Positions 15,522 to 24,140 are shown, counted from the first letter of the stretch. The stretch: 33,641 nt of DNA from an uncultured Oscillospiraceae bacterium (GCA_910588105.1 CAJUQD010000029.1:1-33641), one strand, 5' to 3'. Notes: a model not told the origin generated them from the letters alone. Translations and numbers: made by a program.

Positions 15522-17681
15522 CTATTTCGCCTGGTCCTTCCGCATGGTCAGCGAGATGCGCTTCTTTTTCTCGTCCACTTCCCTCACCCACACCGTCACC
15601 ACATCCCCCACGCTGAGCACCTGGGAGGGGTGCTTGATGAAACGGTCGCAGATCTGGCTGATGTGCACCAGCCCGTCCTGGTGGACGCCGATGTCCACAA
15701 ACGCACCAAAGTCAATGACGTTGCGCACTGTGCCGCGCAATTCCATGCCCGGTTTCAGGTCCTTCACGTCCAGCACATCGGTTCGCAGTACCGGGGCGGG
15801 CAGCTCGTCCCGGGGATCCCGCCCCGGCTTGACCAGTTCGGCAGCCACGTCCCGCAGGGTAGGCACGCCCACGCCGCATGCCGCCGCCGCTTTTTCCTCG
15901 CCGTAGGCAGCCAATTGGCCCTTTAAATCCCCCAGCCTCCCCGCCTTCACGTCAGCCAGGTCGTGGCCGCACAGGGCCAGCAGCTTTTCCGCCGCCCCAT
16001 AGCTCTCCGGATGGACGGCGGTGTTGTCCAGGGGGGAATTGCTCTCCGGCACACGCAAAAAGCCCGCGCACTGTTCAAAGGCCTTCGGGCCCAATTTCGG
16101 CACCTTTAAAATTTGCTTCCGGGTCGTAAATGGGCCGTTGTCTTCCCGGTACTTCACGATATTTTTTGCCGTGGTGCCGTTCAGCCCTGCCACCCGGGTG
16201 AGCAGCGGCGCGGAGGCGGTGTTCACGTCCACCCCCACCGCGTTCACGCAGTCCTCCACCACCCCATCCAGCGCCTCGCCCAGCCTGGCCTGGGGCATGT
16301 CGTGCTGGTATTGGCCCACGCCGATGGATTTGGGGTCGATCTTCACCAGCTCCGCCAGGGGGTCCTGGAGCCGCCGGGCGATGGACACCGCCGACCGCAG
16401 ATTCACATCGAACTCGGGGAACTCCTCTGCCGCCAGCTTGGACGCGGAGTACACCGACGCCCCCGCCTCATTGACTATGGCGTAGCTCACCCCGCCCCCC
16501 GCCTTGCGGATCAGCTCCACCGCCATCTGTTCCGTCTCCCGGCTGGCGGTTCCGTTGCCGATGGCGATATGGGCCACCTTGTGCTTTTTGATGAGGACGG
16601 CCAGCTTGTCGATGGCCTCGTTCTTCCCCCGCTCCCCGTGGGTAGGGTAGACCACCGTGGTGTCAAGCACCTTGCCGGTGGGGTCAACCACTGCCACCTT
16701 ACACCCCATGCGGTAGCCCGGGTCCAGCCCCATGGTGACGAAGCCCTTCACCGGGGGCTGCATGAGCAAGGGCTTCAAATTCAGGGCAAACTGACCGATA
16801 GCCCCTTCGTTTGCCTGGTCCGTCAGGTCGGAGCGCACCTCCCGCTCCAACGAGGGGGCGATGAGCCGGTCGTAGGCATCCTCGGCGGCGGCCTTCACAA
16901 ACTCCATGGCCGCCCGGCCGGGCACCACCCGCCGCCGCAGGGCCACCAGGGCGGTCTCCCGGTCCATCTCCACCGATACCTTCAGGATTTCCTCCCGTTC
17001 CCCCCGGTTCATGGCCAGCACCTGATGCCCCTGGGTTTTAGATAGCTGGCTTGAAAACTCATAGTAGAGCCGGTATACGCTGTCCTCTGCCTCTTTGGCC
17101 GCCGCCCGGGAGGTGATGGACCCTCGCCGCCAGTACAGCTCACGGAGCATCCCGCGCACCCCGGCGTCGTCGGAGATCAGCTCGGCGATGATGTCGGAGG
17201 CCCCCTGGAGGGCATCCTGGGCGGTCTCCACCCCCTTTTCTGGGTCAATATACTCCAGCGCCGCCCCCTCCATGTCCACCGCCGGGCCCTGGACAAAGGC
17301 CAGCAGGGCAAGGGGCTCCAGTCCCTTTTCCCGGGCAATGGCCGCCCGGGTACGCCGCTTCTGCTTATAGGGCCTGTAAAGGTCCTCCACTTCCGCCAGG
17401 GTGGCAGCGGAGTCGATGGCCGCAGCCAGCTCGTCGGTGAGCTTGCCCTGGTTCTCAATGGCCTGCTTCACCTCGTCCCGGCGGTCCTGCAAATTGCGCA
17501 GGTATTGCAGGCGGTCTGCCAGCTGGCGGATGAGCTGGTCATCCATGGCCCCGTGGAGCTCCTTGCGGTAGCGGGCGATGAAGGGGACGGTGTTCCCTTC
17601 GTCCAGCAGGGTGATGATGTTTTCCACGTGCTGGGCCGGGCGATCCAGCTCCCGGCTCAGAATTTGTATAATTGTCTCCAT
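15522..17681 (-). CDS. tex: Tex-family RNA-binding transcription accessory protein
   Basis: 719 residues, normal length. In order: helical N-terminal Tex region (~1-190), YqgF/RNase H-like domain (~320-450: GLDPGYRMGCKVAVVDPTGKVLDTT…HIAIGNGTASRETEQMA), two helix-hairpin-helix motifs (~495-560: VDVNTASAPLLTRVAGLNGTTAKNIVKYREDNGPF) and a C-terminal S1 RNA-binding domain (~645-715: GMELRGTVRNVIDFGAFVDIGVHQDGLVHISQI). Tex is a conserved cytoplasmic nucleic-acid-binding protein tied to transcription and RNA metabolism. GAGGGG precedes the ATG. Monocistronic. Confidence 0.95.
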   Translation of the reverse strand: METIIQILSRELDRPAQHVENIITLLDEGNTVPFIARYRKELHGAMDDQLIRQLADRLQYLRNLQDRRDEVKQAIENQGKLTDELAAAIDSAATLAEVEDLYRPYKQKRRTRAAIAREKGLEPLALLAFVQGPAVDMEGAALEYIDPEKGVETAQDALQGASDIIAELISDDAGVRGMLRELYWRRGSITSRAAAKEAEDSVYRLYYEFSSQLSKTQGHQVLAMNRGEREEILKVSVEMDRETALVALRRRVVPGRAAMEFVKAAAEDAYDRLIAPSLEREVRSDLTDQANEGAIGQFALNLKPLLMQPPVKGFVTMGLDPGYRMGCKVAVVDPTGKVLDTTVVYPTHGERGKNEAIDKLAVLIKKHKVAHIAIGNGTASRETEQMAVELIRKAGGGVSYAIVNEAGASVYSASKLAAEEFPEFDVNLRSAVSIARRLQDPLAELVKIDPKSIGVGQYQHDMPQARLGEALDGVVEDCVNAVGVDVNTASAPLLTRVAGLNGTTAKNIVKYREDNGPFTTRKQILKVPKLGPKAFEQCAGFLRVPESNSPLDNTAVHPESYGAAEKLLALCGHDLADVKAGRLGDLKGQLAAYGEEKAAAACGVGVPTLRDVAAELVKPGRDPRDELPAPVLRTDVLDVKDLKPGMELRGTVRNVIDFGAFVDIGVHQDGLVHISQICDRFIKHPSQVLSVGDVVTVWVREVDEKKKRISLTMRKDQAK

Positions 17682-17787
17682 TTATTTCCCCTCGTTATCA
17701 TAGTCTGGGGCTTCCCCTGCGCTTTTCTTTGGCGCGGCCAGCCCAAACCCGTTTCCTCATTTTAACATGCCCTGCCCAAAATGGCAA

Positions 17788-17818
17788 GAGCGCCCCCCAG
17801 CCTTGCCGGGGGGCGCTC
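17788..17818 (-). terminator. Terminator of the Trp ABC operon
   Basis: GAGCGCCCCCC / GGGGGGCGCTC stem (11 bp) just after the ATPase stop; the minus-strand tail is CTTGCCATTTT. Confidence 0.65.
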
Positions 17819-17822
17819 CCGT

Positions 17823-18626
17823 TCAATCGGACAGCAGCATGCGGTCGTTGTCCAGTTCATGGCCTGTCCCCGCCCGGAACCGGCGCAGCAGGCCGTCCAC
17901 CGTCATGCCGGCGCGCTCATCCCCGGACACGTCCAACACAATGCGCCCGCCCGCCATCATCAGCGTACGGTTACCCATATCCAGCGCCTGCTTCATGTTG
18001 TGGGTGACCATCAGGCAGGTGATGTGGTTATCCGCCACAATGATCCGGGTGAGCTCCAGTACCTTTTCCGCCGTGCCGGGATCCAGGGCAGCGGTGTGTT
18101 CGTCCAGCAGCAGCAGCTTGGGAGTGACCAAGGTGGCCATCAGCAGGGTGAGGGCCTGGCGCTGCCCGCCGGACAGCAGCCCCACCGGCTGGCGCATTCG
18201 GTCCTCAAGGCCCATGCCCAGCAGCTTCAGCTTTTCCGCGAAGAACTCCTTATCTTTTTTCCCGATCCGGCTGAAGGGGCTGGTCCTTTCCTTTGTGGAG
18301 CGCAAGTAGGCCAGGGCCAGGTTCTCCTCTATGGTCATGGAGGGGGCGGTGCCCCGGAGGGGATCCTGGAACAGCCGCCCGATGACCACGCTTCGCCGGT
18401 GGTCGGGGGTGAAGGTGATGTCCCTGCCGTCCAAAGCGATGGAGCCGCTGTCCACAATGAAGCTGCCCGCGATGGCGCCCAGCAGGGTGGACTTGCCCGC
18501 CCCGTTGGAGCCGATGATGGAGGCGAAATCCCCTGGCTTCAAGTGGAGGGACAAATCCGACAGCGCCGTCTTTTCATTGACCGTACCCGGATTGAAGGTT
18601 TTAGAGATGTGCTCGATGCGCAGCAT
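17823..18626 (-). CDS. trpZ: ABC transporter ATP-binding protein, tryptophan uptake type
   Basis: 267 residues from ATG 18626 (1 nt after the permease stop). Walker A GSNGAGKST (39-47), Q-loop GRLFQDP, signature LLSGGQRQ, Walker B LLLLDEHTA and switch His in VTHN are all intact, so it should be an active ATPase. It belongs to the ATPase class that accompanies PF04392-type binding proteins (COG1101). As last gene of a T-box-controlled three-gene cassette it powers uptake, with the specifier codon pointing to tryptophan. The symbol follows the streptococcal trpXYZ precedent and rests on context. Confidence 0.85.
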   Translation of the reverse strand: MLRIEHISKTFNPGTVNEKTALSDLSLHLKPGDFASIIGSNGAGKSTLLGAIAGSFIVDSGSIALDGRDITFTPDHRRSVVIGRLFQDPLRGTAPSMTIEENLALAYLRSTKERTSPFSRIGKKDKEFFAEKLKLLGMGLEDRMRQPVGLLSGGQRQALTLLMATLVTPKLLLLDEHTAALDPGTAEKVLELTRIIVADNHITCLMVTHNMKQALDMGNRTLMMAGGRIVLDVSGDERAGMTVDGLLRRFRAGTGHELDNDRMLLSD

Positions 18627-18627
18627 G

Positions 18628-19536
18628 TCAGCACGCCCCCCTTCGTCCCGCCGCCAGGCGGCGCTTTTGAAACATAACGCCGCTCTTGATGGCTGGGGCG
18701 GCAATGGCCAGCGCCACCACCAGAGCGGTGACCAGCTTTAAACACTCAATGGGCACAATCCTGGTGTTAAGGACGGCGGCGTAAATGAAACGGTAGACCA
18801 CGGAGCCCGCCATGACGGCCAGGATGCCCCTGCCTATTCCCCCCCGGCCCACCACCGTCTCGCCGATGATGAGACAGGCCAGGCCGATGACCACGATGCC
18901 CGCGCCCATATTGGTGTCCACCGTCTTCTGGTACTGGCCCACCACCGCGCCGGACAGCCCCGTAAGGGCGTTGGCCAAGCACAGCCCCACCGTCACCGTA
19001 AAGGCCGGGTTGACGGAGGAGGAGCGCACCATGTCCCGGTTGTCGCCGGTGGCCCGGATGGACAGGCCCAGCCGGGTGCCCAAAAACAGCCACAGCAGCA
19101 CGCCCGCCGCCGCCGTGATGCCGGCGGACAGCAGCAGCTCGTACCACTCCCCGCCCACCCCGGCCGCCCGGAGCAGGGTGAACACGGTGTCCGCCCGGAG
19201 CAGACTGGCGTTGGACTTCCACCCCATGGCCATCAGGTTTACGGTGTACAGCCCGGTGTTGGTAATAATGCCCGCCAGAATGGAGGGCACCCCCAGGCGG
19301 GTCTGCAAAAAGGCGGTGACAAACCCGGCGCACGCCCCGGCCAGCATGGCCGCCGGGATGGCCAGGACGGGGTGGCCCGCCGCCGTCAGCGTCACCGACA
19401 CCGCCGCCCCCAGCACAAAACTGCCGTCGGTGGTCAAATCGGCGATATCCAGAATACGGTAGCTTAAAAACAGCGCCATGGCCACCAGGGCATATTGGAA
19501 GCCCAGCTCCAGGGCGGTCTGTACGATTTGTAACAC
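18628..19536 (-). CDS. trpY: ABC transporter permease, tryptophan uptake type
   Basis: 302 residues, about eight to nine membrane helices, of the branched-chain-type permease fold (BPD_transp_2; COG4120). Typical stretches are ADLTTDGSFVLGAAVSVTL, RLGLSIRATGDNRDMVRSSSVN and VVIGLACLIIGETVVGRGGIGRGILAVMAGSVVYRFI. I prefer the GTG start at 19536, with GAGAGGAGCG upstream, over an in-frame ATG at 19593 that would add 19 residues encoded across a GC-rich hairpin. It lies 274 nt after the binding-protein gene and touches the ATPase gene. Confidence 0.86.
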   Translation of the reverse strand: MLQIVQTALELGFQYALVAMALFLSYRILDIADLTTDGSFVLGAAVSVTLTAAGHPVLAIPAAMLAGACAGFVTAFLQTRLGVPSILAGIITNTGLYTVNLMAMGWKSNASLLRADTVFTLLRAAGVGGEWYELLLSAGITAAAGVLLWLFLGTRLGLSIRATGDNRDMVRSSSVNPAFTVTVGLCLANALTGLSGAVVGQYQKTVDTNMGAGIVVIGLACLIIGETVVGRGGIGRGILAVMAGSVVYRFIYAAVLNTRIVPIECLKLVTALVVALAIAAPAIKSGVMFQKRRLAAGRRGAC

Positions 19537-19559
19537 GGTTTTTCGCTCCTCTCGCGCCC

Positions 19560-19582
19560 CCGCCCCGGTGATGCCGGGGCGG
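19560..19582 (-). terminator. Intra-operon hairpin before the permease gene
   Basis: CCGCCCCGG / CCGGGGCGG, 9-bp perfect stem with a 5-nt loop and no U tract, between the binding-protein and permease genes. It may stabilise or limit transcripts so that binding protein exceeds permease; this is inference. Confidence 0.4.
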
Positions 19583-19593
19583 AGGCTTCTCAT

Positions 19594-19755
19594 TTAACCC
19601 TTTCTCGTACTCCCAATCTCAAGCAGATTTCCTTCGGGGCCGGCCACATAAAAGTTTCGGATGCCAAACGGATACGCCACCGGCCCTCCGGCCGGAAAGA
19701 GCGCCGCCAGCAGGCCCACACCCGTGCGCACATCTTTTCCAATCACAGTTCTCAT
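19594..19755 (-). pseudogene. Glyoxalase/VOC-like C-terminal fragment
   Basis: A 53-codon minus-strand frame (MRTVIGKDVRTGVGLLAALF…) ends in PFGIRNFYVAGPEGNLLEIG, the usual last strand of VOC-superfamily proteins (…FYVxDPEGNLIEI), including the metal-ligand Glu position. Only the C-terminal part of the ~120-residue domain is present and the frame stays open upstream into the binding-protein end without a start signal, so it is probably a relic. It sits inside the tryptophan transporter operon and explains the unusually long gap. Confidence 0.5.
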
Positions 19756-19810
19756 CTCCGCTGCCGGTTCGAATTTGTCCGTCTGAATGCGCCCCGCGCC
19801 GTCAGGCGGC

Positions 19811-20851
19811 TCAGTCCTCGGTGGTGACGACCTCCACCACGGTGCCCATGGTGCTGAACACAGAGTAGTCGGCGCCCAGCCCCGCGGCTGTCTCCGTGTT
19901 GACGGTGATGATGCCGCCGTCCATCAGATAGAAATCCTCCACGCCGTCCATGCCCTGGGCGATCACCTGGTAGGCCAGGCCCGCTGTGCGCCGGCCCACA
20001 TCGGTGTAATTCACGCCGCAGGTGGCGAAGGCGCCGTTGCGCACAAAGGAGTCCGCCCCGGTGTAATGGGGGATGCCCGCCTGGATCAGATCCTCATAAA
20101 TGGCCAGCTCGGCGGCAGCGATGATGTTGTCGGTGGGGGTGAAGATGGCGTCCACCCCTTCGGCGATGAGGGCGGAGACGGCGGCGATCACCTCTTCGTT
20201 GGTGTTGGCCGTCCGCTCCACATGTTCGATCCCCCTGCCGTCCAGCTGCTCCTTGGCCTCGGCGATGGGCTTGGCGGAGTTGGCCTCGGACAGGGAGTAC
20301 AGCAGCCCCACCTTCTTTACGTCCGGGTTCTGGGCCAGCATCATGTCGATGATGAAGCGGGTGTTCAGCGCATCGCTGGTGCCGGTCACGTAGTCCAATC
20401 CGGTGAGCCCGGCCCCCTCCGGGTCGGAAACAGTGGCAAACACCACGGGGATTTTTCTGTCTTCGGCGCTGGCGGCGGCGATCTGGGCGGCGGTGGTGGC
20501 GATGGGGATGATGACGTCCGCCTGATCGGCGATGGCCTGGTCGGCCAGCTGCTTTAGGGTGCTCTGGTCCCCCTGGCCGGAGGTGGTGTGGTATTGGATC
20601 GTCACCTTGTTGTCCTCGGCCAGCTGGGCCAGCTCCGCCTCAATGGCCTGGGCGATCTCGTCCAGGGAGGGGTGGTCCATCTGCTTGATGATGGCCACGC
20701 TATAGACGGCCTGGCTGGGCTCGGCGGAACCGCCCACGCTCGACGAAGGTCCGCCCGGCTCAGAGGCTGGGCCGCAGGCGCAAAGGGACAGGGTTACGGC
20801 CGCGGCGGCGGCAATGGCAAGGAGCCTCTTCACGGTGTTGCGCTTTTTCAT
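19811..20851 (-). CDS. trpX: ABC transporter substrate-binding lipoprotein, tryptophan uptake type
   Basis: 346 residues from ATG 20851 (GGAGG 10 nt upstream). A lipoprotein signal (…AAAVTLSLCAC, acylated Cys ~27) and a Gly/Ser/Pro linker lead into a PF04392 (ABC_sub_bind) domain: VYSVAIIKQMDHPSLDEIAQAIEAELAQLAEDNKVTIQYHTTSGQGDQSTLKQLADQAIADQADVIIPIATTAAQ. In streptococci proteins of this family (TrpX) serve aromatic amino acid uptake. Here the gene lies behind a T-box with specifier UGG, so tryptophan is the best call. The frame continues 84 codons upstream, but that stretch is the T-box leader. Confidence 0.88.
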   Translation of the reverse strand: MKKRNTVKRLLAIAAAAAVTLSLCACGPASEPGGPSSSVGGSAEPSQAVYSVAIIKQMDHPSLDEIAQAIEAELAQLAEDNKVTIQYHTTSGQGDQSTLKQLADQAIADQADVIIPIATTAAQIAAASAEDRKIPVVFATVSDPEGAGLTGLDYVTGTSDALNTRFIIDMMLAQNPDVKKVGLLYSLSEANSAKPIAEAKEQLDGRGIEHVERTANTNEEVIAAVSALIAEGVDAIFTPTDNIIAAAELAIYEDLIQAGIPHYTGADSFVRNGAFATCGVNYTDVGRRTAGLAYQVIAQGMDGVEDFYLMDGGIITVNTETAAGLGADYSVFSTMGTVVEVVTTED

Positions 20852-20917
20852 GTTCTTTTCCTCCAAAAAAATATTTTGAGCGGCAGATGAACCCCGCCTT
20901 GCCAGCAGCGGGGGAGG

Positions 20918-20960
20918 AAAAAGAAAATAGCCTTCGTCCCCCCATGGGACAAAAGCTATT
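20918..20960 (-). terminator. T-box intrinsic terminator
   Basis: AATAGC-TTTT-GTCCC pairs with GGGAC-GAAG-GCTATT and is followed by TTCTTTTT on the minus strand. Its 5' side lies just after the T-box core, as expected for mutually exclusive antiterminator and terminator. Confidence 0.88.
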
Positions 20961-21203
20961 GCTTCTGCGATACCACCCAAATTGACGTTGAAAAACGTCC
21001 GCTCGCTTACGCGTACCATCATACGCGCCCCGGTGGATAACGGGTGGGATGCCCGTCGGTCCCTACTTGGCCCATGCCGTTCGGTCCGCCCTCCGAAGTC
21101 CATTCGCCGGCCGCTCGCCGCCCCGTTCCCACCATCGGGGGCTCTCTGAAGGTTCGCCGCGCCGGGTACTTCTCTCCGTCACTGGTTTGGTGTGTTTGGT
21201 TGT
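20918..21203 (-). promoter_or_regulatory. Tryptophan-type T-box riboswitch leader
   Basis: All parts are present on the minus strand. GGAGAGAAGTACCCGGC gives the GA and AGTA sides of the specifier loop; CAGAGAGCCCC…GGTGGGAACGGGG forms the AG-bulge/distal-loop arm; GCCGGCGAATGGA closes the loop with GAA followed by specifier TGG (21100-21102), the Trp codon. The T-box core TTTGGGTGGTATCGC lies at 20967-20981. The leader ends in the intrinsic terminator. Uncharged tRNA-Trp should favour antitermination of the transporter operon. The acceptor-pairing bases read TGGT, which matches a tRNA with discriminator A; bacterial tRNA-Trp usually has G, so this is a small point of doubt. Confidence 0.9.
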
Positions 21204-21210
21204 TGTTGTC

Positions 21211-21239
21211 ATTATACGCAGGCGCGCCCCGTTTGTCAA
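21211..21239 (-). promoter_or_regulatory. Consensus promoter of the T-box operon
   Basis: Perfect TTGACA (21234-21239) and TATAAT (21211-21216) with a 17-bp spacer, the strongest promoter in the window. Such strength fits a transcript controlled downstream by attenuation. Confidence 0.9.
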
Positions 21240-21317
21240 CCCTTTTCCCCAAGAAATTTTTACCGCACTAAAGCGGTGAACCCACCCGCCCCCCATCCTG
21301 GGGGGCGGCGCGGGCGC

Positions 21318-22349
21318 TCACCACTTGTTTTCCACCTTTTCCGCAAAGCCGAACAGATCCCGCACCTGGAGGGCTGTGCCATCGTCCAGCACCGCCGTGC
21401 CGCTGAACCGGCCGAACACCTGGTGCTGGTCGCTCTTGATAATCCCCACGCTGGTGCACGACGCCCGGTCCAGCACCGGCACAAAGTCCATCTCAAGCCG
21501 CCCGTCGTCGCTGGTGAAGCGCCAGGGCTTCATGTAATCCTCTTTCCCGTCCCGCATGGGGATTCCGAAGTCCACTTTTGACAGCTTGTGGGCCTTGCCC
21601 TGGTAAAAAAGCATATTCTCCGTGGCGGCGGAGGTATCCCCAAAGCCATAGCCGATGTTAAAACCGAACTCCACCCCCTCCGCCAGCCCGGAGGCTGACC
21701 CCCAGTACCAGGTATTGTGGTAGGTCCACACCCCCCGGCCCCAGTCCAGCACGGCAAAGGAATCCTCCGGGGCAAAGCGGTACTCCTCCTCCCCAATGCG
21801 CACCGTGCCCTCCGCCCGCATGCAGTTGATCTTCTGGTTATAATAGAAATGGGCGGGCTTTTCAAAGGGCGTGCAGATCACCATAGACTCCTCCGGCTCC
21901 CCGGTGAGCGTGATCTGGGCGTCCAGCGCCTTTCCGTCCCGGAAGCTGTCCATGTGGGCGGTGAGCCGCCGCTTCCCCTCCCCCACCTGGAACAGGATGG
22001 CGTGCTTTTTGCCTGAGCTGGCGGTAATCCCCGCCGCCGAGGTGGGCGGCAGGCCCGTCCGCCCCATGGGCAGCACGGACATGGGACTTTGGGTCACCTC
22101 CCAGGGCTTCCCCTCAAAAGACAGAAAGGAGATGGAATCCAGCCCCATATAGCTGTTGTCCGCGATGGTCAGCGCCAGCCCAAAGCGACCGTTGCCAATG
22201 AAGTAGTAGTCCCATTCCTTCAGCCGGGTTATGCCGCCCCGGACCTTTTTTCGGTCATACACGGGCAGCAGCCGCTTGGCGTACCCCGCCCGGGTGAGGT
22301 TCCCCTGTCCATCCAGCAGCGGTATCCGCTCAGTGATCTCGTACTGCAT
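21318..22349 (-). CDS. DUF2804 domain protein
   Basis: 343 residues, soluble, no signal peptide, and essentially all one DUF2804 domain (PF10974). Recognisable are RLKEWDYYFIGNGRFGLALTIADNSYMG near the N-terminus, FAVLDWGRGVWTYHNTWYWGSASG in the middle and FGFNIGYGFGDTSAATENMLFYQGKAHKLSKVDF after it. The fold is lipocalin-like/AttH-related and the function is unknown; genes of this family are widespread and usually monocistronic. GAGGAGGCG precedes the ATG. A GC hairpin (21287-21309) follows the stop and may terminate it. Confidence 0.88.
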   Translation of the reverse strand: MQYEITERIPLLDGQGNLTRAGYAKRLLPVYDRKKVRGGITRLKEWDYYFIGNGRFGLALTIADNSYMGLDSISFLSFEGKPWEVTQSPMSVLPMGRTGLPPTSAAGITASSGKKHAILFQVGEGKRRLTAHMDSFRDGKALDAQITLTGEPEESMVICTPFEKPAHFYYNQKINCMRAEGTVRIGEEEYRFAPEDSFAVLDWGRGVWTYHNTWYWGSASGLAEGVEFGFNIGYGFGDTSAATENMLFYQGKAHKLSKVDFGIPMRDGKEDYMKPWRFTSDDGRLEMDFVPVLDRASCTSVGIIKSDQHQVFGRFSGTAVLDDGTALQVRDLFGFAEKVENKW

Positions 22350-22548
22350 ATCAACGCCTCCTCAATGGCGGGGCTGTCCCGCAGTCCCATTTCAGCCAGC
22401 ATACCATATTTCCCCCAACTGCACAAGGAAAAACGCCCGATACTTTGTACCTTTTCACAGGGGGAAAGCAAAACTTTACAAAAAAAGGGGGGACAGGCAA
22501 GCTTTCCCCCTCCGCCGCATAGGCTCTCCCCACGGAGGTGGTGGCGCT

Positions 22549-23721
22549 GTGCTCGGACTGCTCAGACAACAAAAGGTGCGCGACGCCCTGGCGGGGCTGG
22601 CGCTGCTCATCGCTACGGCGGGGCTGGTGGCCGCCCCGGGGGAGGCCATTGCCGGGGCCAAGGACGGGCTTGCGCTGTGCTTCAATGTTATCGTGCCCTC
22701 CCTGTTCCCTTTTTTTGTGCTGTCCTCCCTGGTGGTAGACCTGGGGCTGGCGGCCTATCTGGGGCGGGCGCTGGAGGGGCTGATGCGCCCACTGTTCCGA
22801 GTCAGCGGCAGCTGCGCGGCGGCGGTAGCCCTGGGGTTCATCGGCGGCTACCCCGTGGGGGCACGCACCGCCCTCCAGCTCTACCAGCAGGGGCTGTGCT
22901 CCAAACCAGAGGCGGAGCGGCTGCTGGCCTTTTGCAACAACTCCGGTCCCGCCTTTATCCTTGGTGTGGTCGGGGCGGGCATCTTTGGGGACAGCCGGGT
23001 GGGTTTTCTCCTCTACCTGACCCACGCCCTGGCATCGCTGCTGGTGGGCCTGCTGTTTCGCTTTTACGGAGGGACAGGGCGCCGGCAGTCCACTTCCCCC
23101 CGGCCCAAACCCATCCAGGCTGTCACCGTCCCCGCCGCCTTCACAGGCGCGGTGGTCCGCTCCCTGCAAAGCACCCTGAACATCTGCGCCTTTGTGGTGT
23201 TTTTTTCCGTGGTGCTCCAGCTTCTTTCCTTTTTTGGGGTATTCGCTGCCCTGGCCGAGCTGCTAGCCCTGGCCGGTTTTGAGTCGGAATGGGCCCAACG
23301 GCTGGTGGCGGGACTGCTGGAACTCTCATCGGGGGTGTCATCCCTGCGCGGCGGCACGCACCTGGCGGGGCGGGTGTCCATGGCGGCCTTCATGCTGGGG
23401 TGGGCGGGGCTGTCCGTGCACTGCCAGGTGCTGTCCTTCCTGGTAGACAGCGGACTGTCCGCCAAAACCTATCTGGCAGGCAAGCTGTGCCACGGGCTCA
23501 TCGCCGCTGGGCTGACCTGGTGCCTCACCAGACTATTTCCCCTGTCCGCCCCGGTGGCCGACTATCTGGCCGAGCAGGCCGAGTCCATCGCCGCGCTGGA
23601 CTTTTCCACGGCGCTGGCAGCATCCTCGCTGGCCGCATTGGCGGGCTGGCTGCTTTTGGCGGCCCTTTGCCGCTCGCTTTGGCGAAATAAATGTGGAAAT
23701 CCGCCGCATAATCGTGTATAA
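22549..23721 (+). CDS. ylbJ: YlbJ-family sporulation membrane protein
   Basis: 390 residues from GTG 22549, chosen for GGAGGTGG 9 nt upstream; the frame is open 106 codons further but those residues are low-complexity Arg/Ser/Pro and unlike a protein. About eight membrane helices with nucleoside-recognition (Gate) motifs: GLALCFNVIVPSLFPFFVLSSLVVDLG, GFIGGYPVGARTALQLYQQGLCSKPEAERLLAFCNNSGPAFILGVVGAGIFGD and LLELSSGVSSL. This matches the YlbJ family, made under sigma-E and needed for heat-resistant spores in Bacillus. It shares its fold family with SpmA/SpmB elsewhere in the window. Confidence 0.88.
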   Translation: MLGLLRQQKVRDALAGLALLIATAGLVAAPGEAIAGAKDGLALCFNVIVPSLFPFFVLSSLVVDLGLAAYLGRALEGLMRPLFRVSGSCAAAVALGFIGGYPVGARTALQLYQQGLCSKPEAERLLAFCNNSGPAFILGVVGAGIFGDSRVGFLLYLTHALASLLVGLLFRFYGGTGRRQSTSPRPKPIQAVTVPAAFTGAVVRSLQSTLNICAFVVFFSVVLQLLSFFGVFAALAELLALAGFESEWAQRLVAGLLELSSGVSSLRGGTHLAGRVSMAAFMLGWAGLSVHCQVLSFLVDSGLSAKTYLAGKLCHGLIAAGLTWCLTRLFPLSAPVADYLAEQAESIAALDFSTALAASSLAALAGWLLLAALCRSLWRNKCGNPPHNRV

Positions 23722-23791
23722 TGAAAAATAAGCTGTCATTGACCGCCGCAGCGTCAATGCGGCGGCGTTTACCGCCTGGAGGAGAAGCATC

Positions 23792-24001
23792 ATGCTGTTT
23801 GTGAAAAATATTGAGCCGCGCTGCGGCTACTGCCAATGGGCCACCCCCCTGGACGGGGGACGGCTGGTGTGCGCCAAAAAAGGCATTGTAATCTGCACTG
23901 GCTCTTGCCGGCGGTTCCGCTATGATCCGCTCAAGCGCGTTCCGCCCAAGCCTCTGGCAGCCGATTTCGCGCATTTAAAAGATGAGGATTTCACCCTTTA
24001 G
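23792..24001 (+). CDS. Small cysteine-rich protein of unknown function
   Basis: 69 residues: MLFVKNIEPRCGYCQWATPL… with five cysteines arranged CxxC (11,14) … C (28) … C (35) … C (39). The spacing suggests a small metal-binding (zinc or Fe-S) fold. GGAGGAG lies 7 nt before the ATG. It follows the ylbJ-type gene by 70 nt, with a CCGCCGCA / TGCGGCGG hairpin between. I know similar short Cys proteins in Oscillospiraceae but no function. It is the last core-like gene before the mobile element. Confidence 0.75.
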   Translation: MLFVKNIEPRCGYCQWATPLDGGRLVCAKKGIVICTGSCRRFRYDPLKRVPPKPLAADFAHLKDEDFTL

Positions 24002-24026
24002 GATTCCCTTGGTAAATAGGGCTCCG

Positions 24027-24044
24027 CACACTCGTGAGTGTGCC
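24027..24044. terminator. Short hairpin at the core/element boundary
   Basis: GCACACTC / GAGTGTGC, 8-bp stem with a GT loop, 25 nt after the Cys-rich gene. It has no T tract directly after it. The stretch 24002-24100 is the likely left boundary of the mobile element, but no attachment core can be assigned from one end. Confidence 0.35.
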
Positions 24045-24101
24045 GTTAAAAAACGGGGGCGGCAGGTCAAGTGAGGTGCCGCAACGAAGTATTCTATGTA
24101 T

Positions 24102-24137
24102 GGCAGGGCTGTGACTGTAAAAGGTCACGGTCCTGCC
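24102..24137 (-). terminator. Terminator of the serine recombinase gene
   Basis: GGCAGG-GCT-GTGAC pairs with GTCAC-GGT-CCTGCC (11 pairs with an internal loop) immediately after the recombinase stop. Confidence 0.55.
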
Positions 24138-24140
24138 CTT

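Noticed and set aside
20852..21103. Upstream extension of the binding-protein gene
   Set aside because: The 84 extra codons are the T-box leader and its terminator; the lipoprotein signal and GGAGG fix the start at 20851.
20918..21203. Glycine specifier (GGC after GAAC, ~21077) for the T-box
   Set aside because: The GGC lies outside the helix that pairs CCGGC with GCCGG; only the GAA-TGG position faces the AGTA side of the specifier loop.
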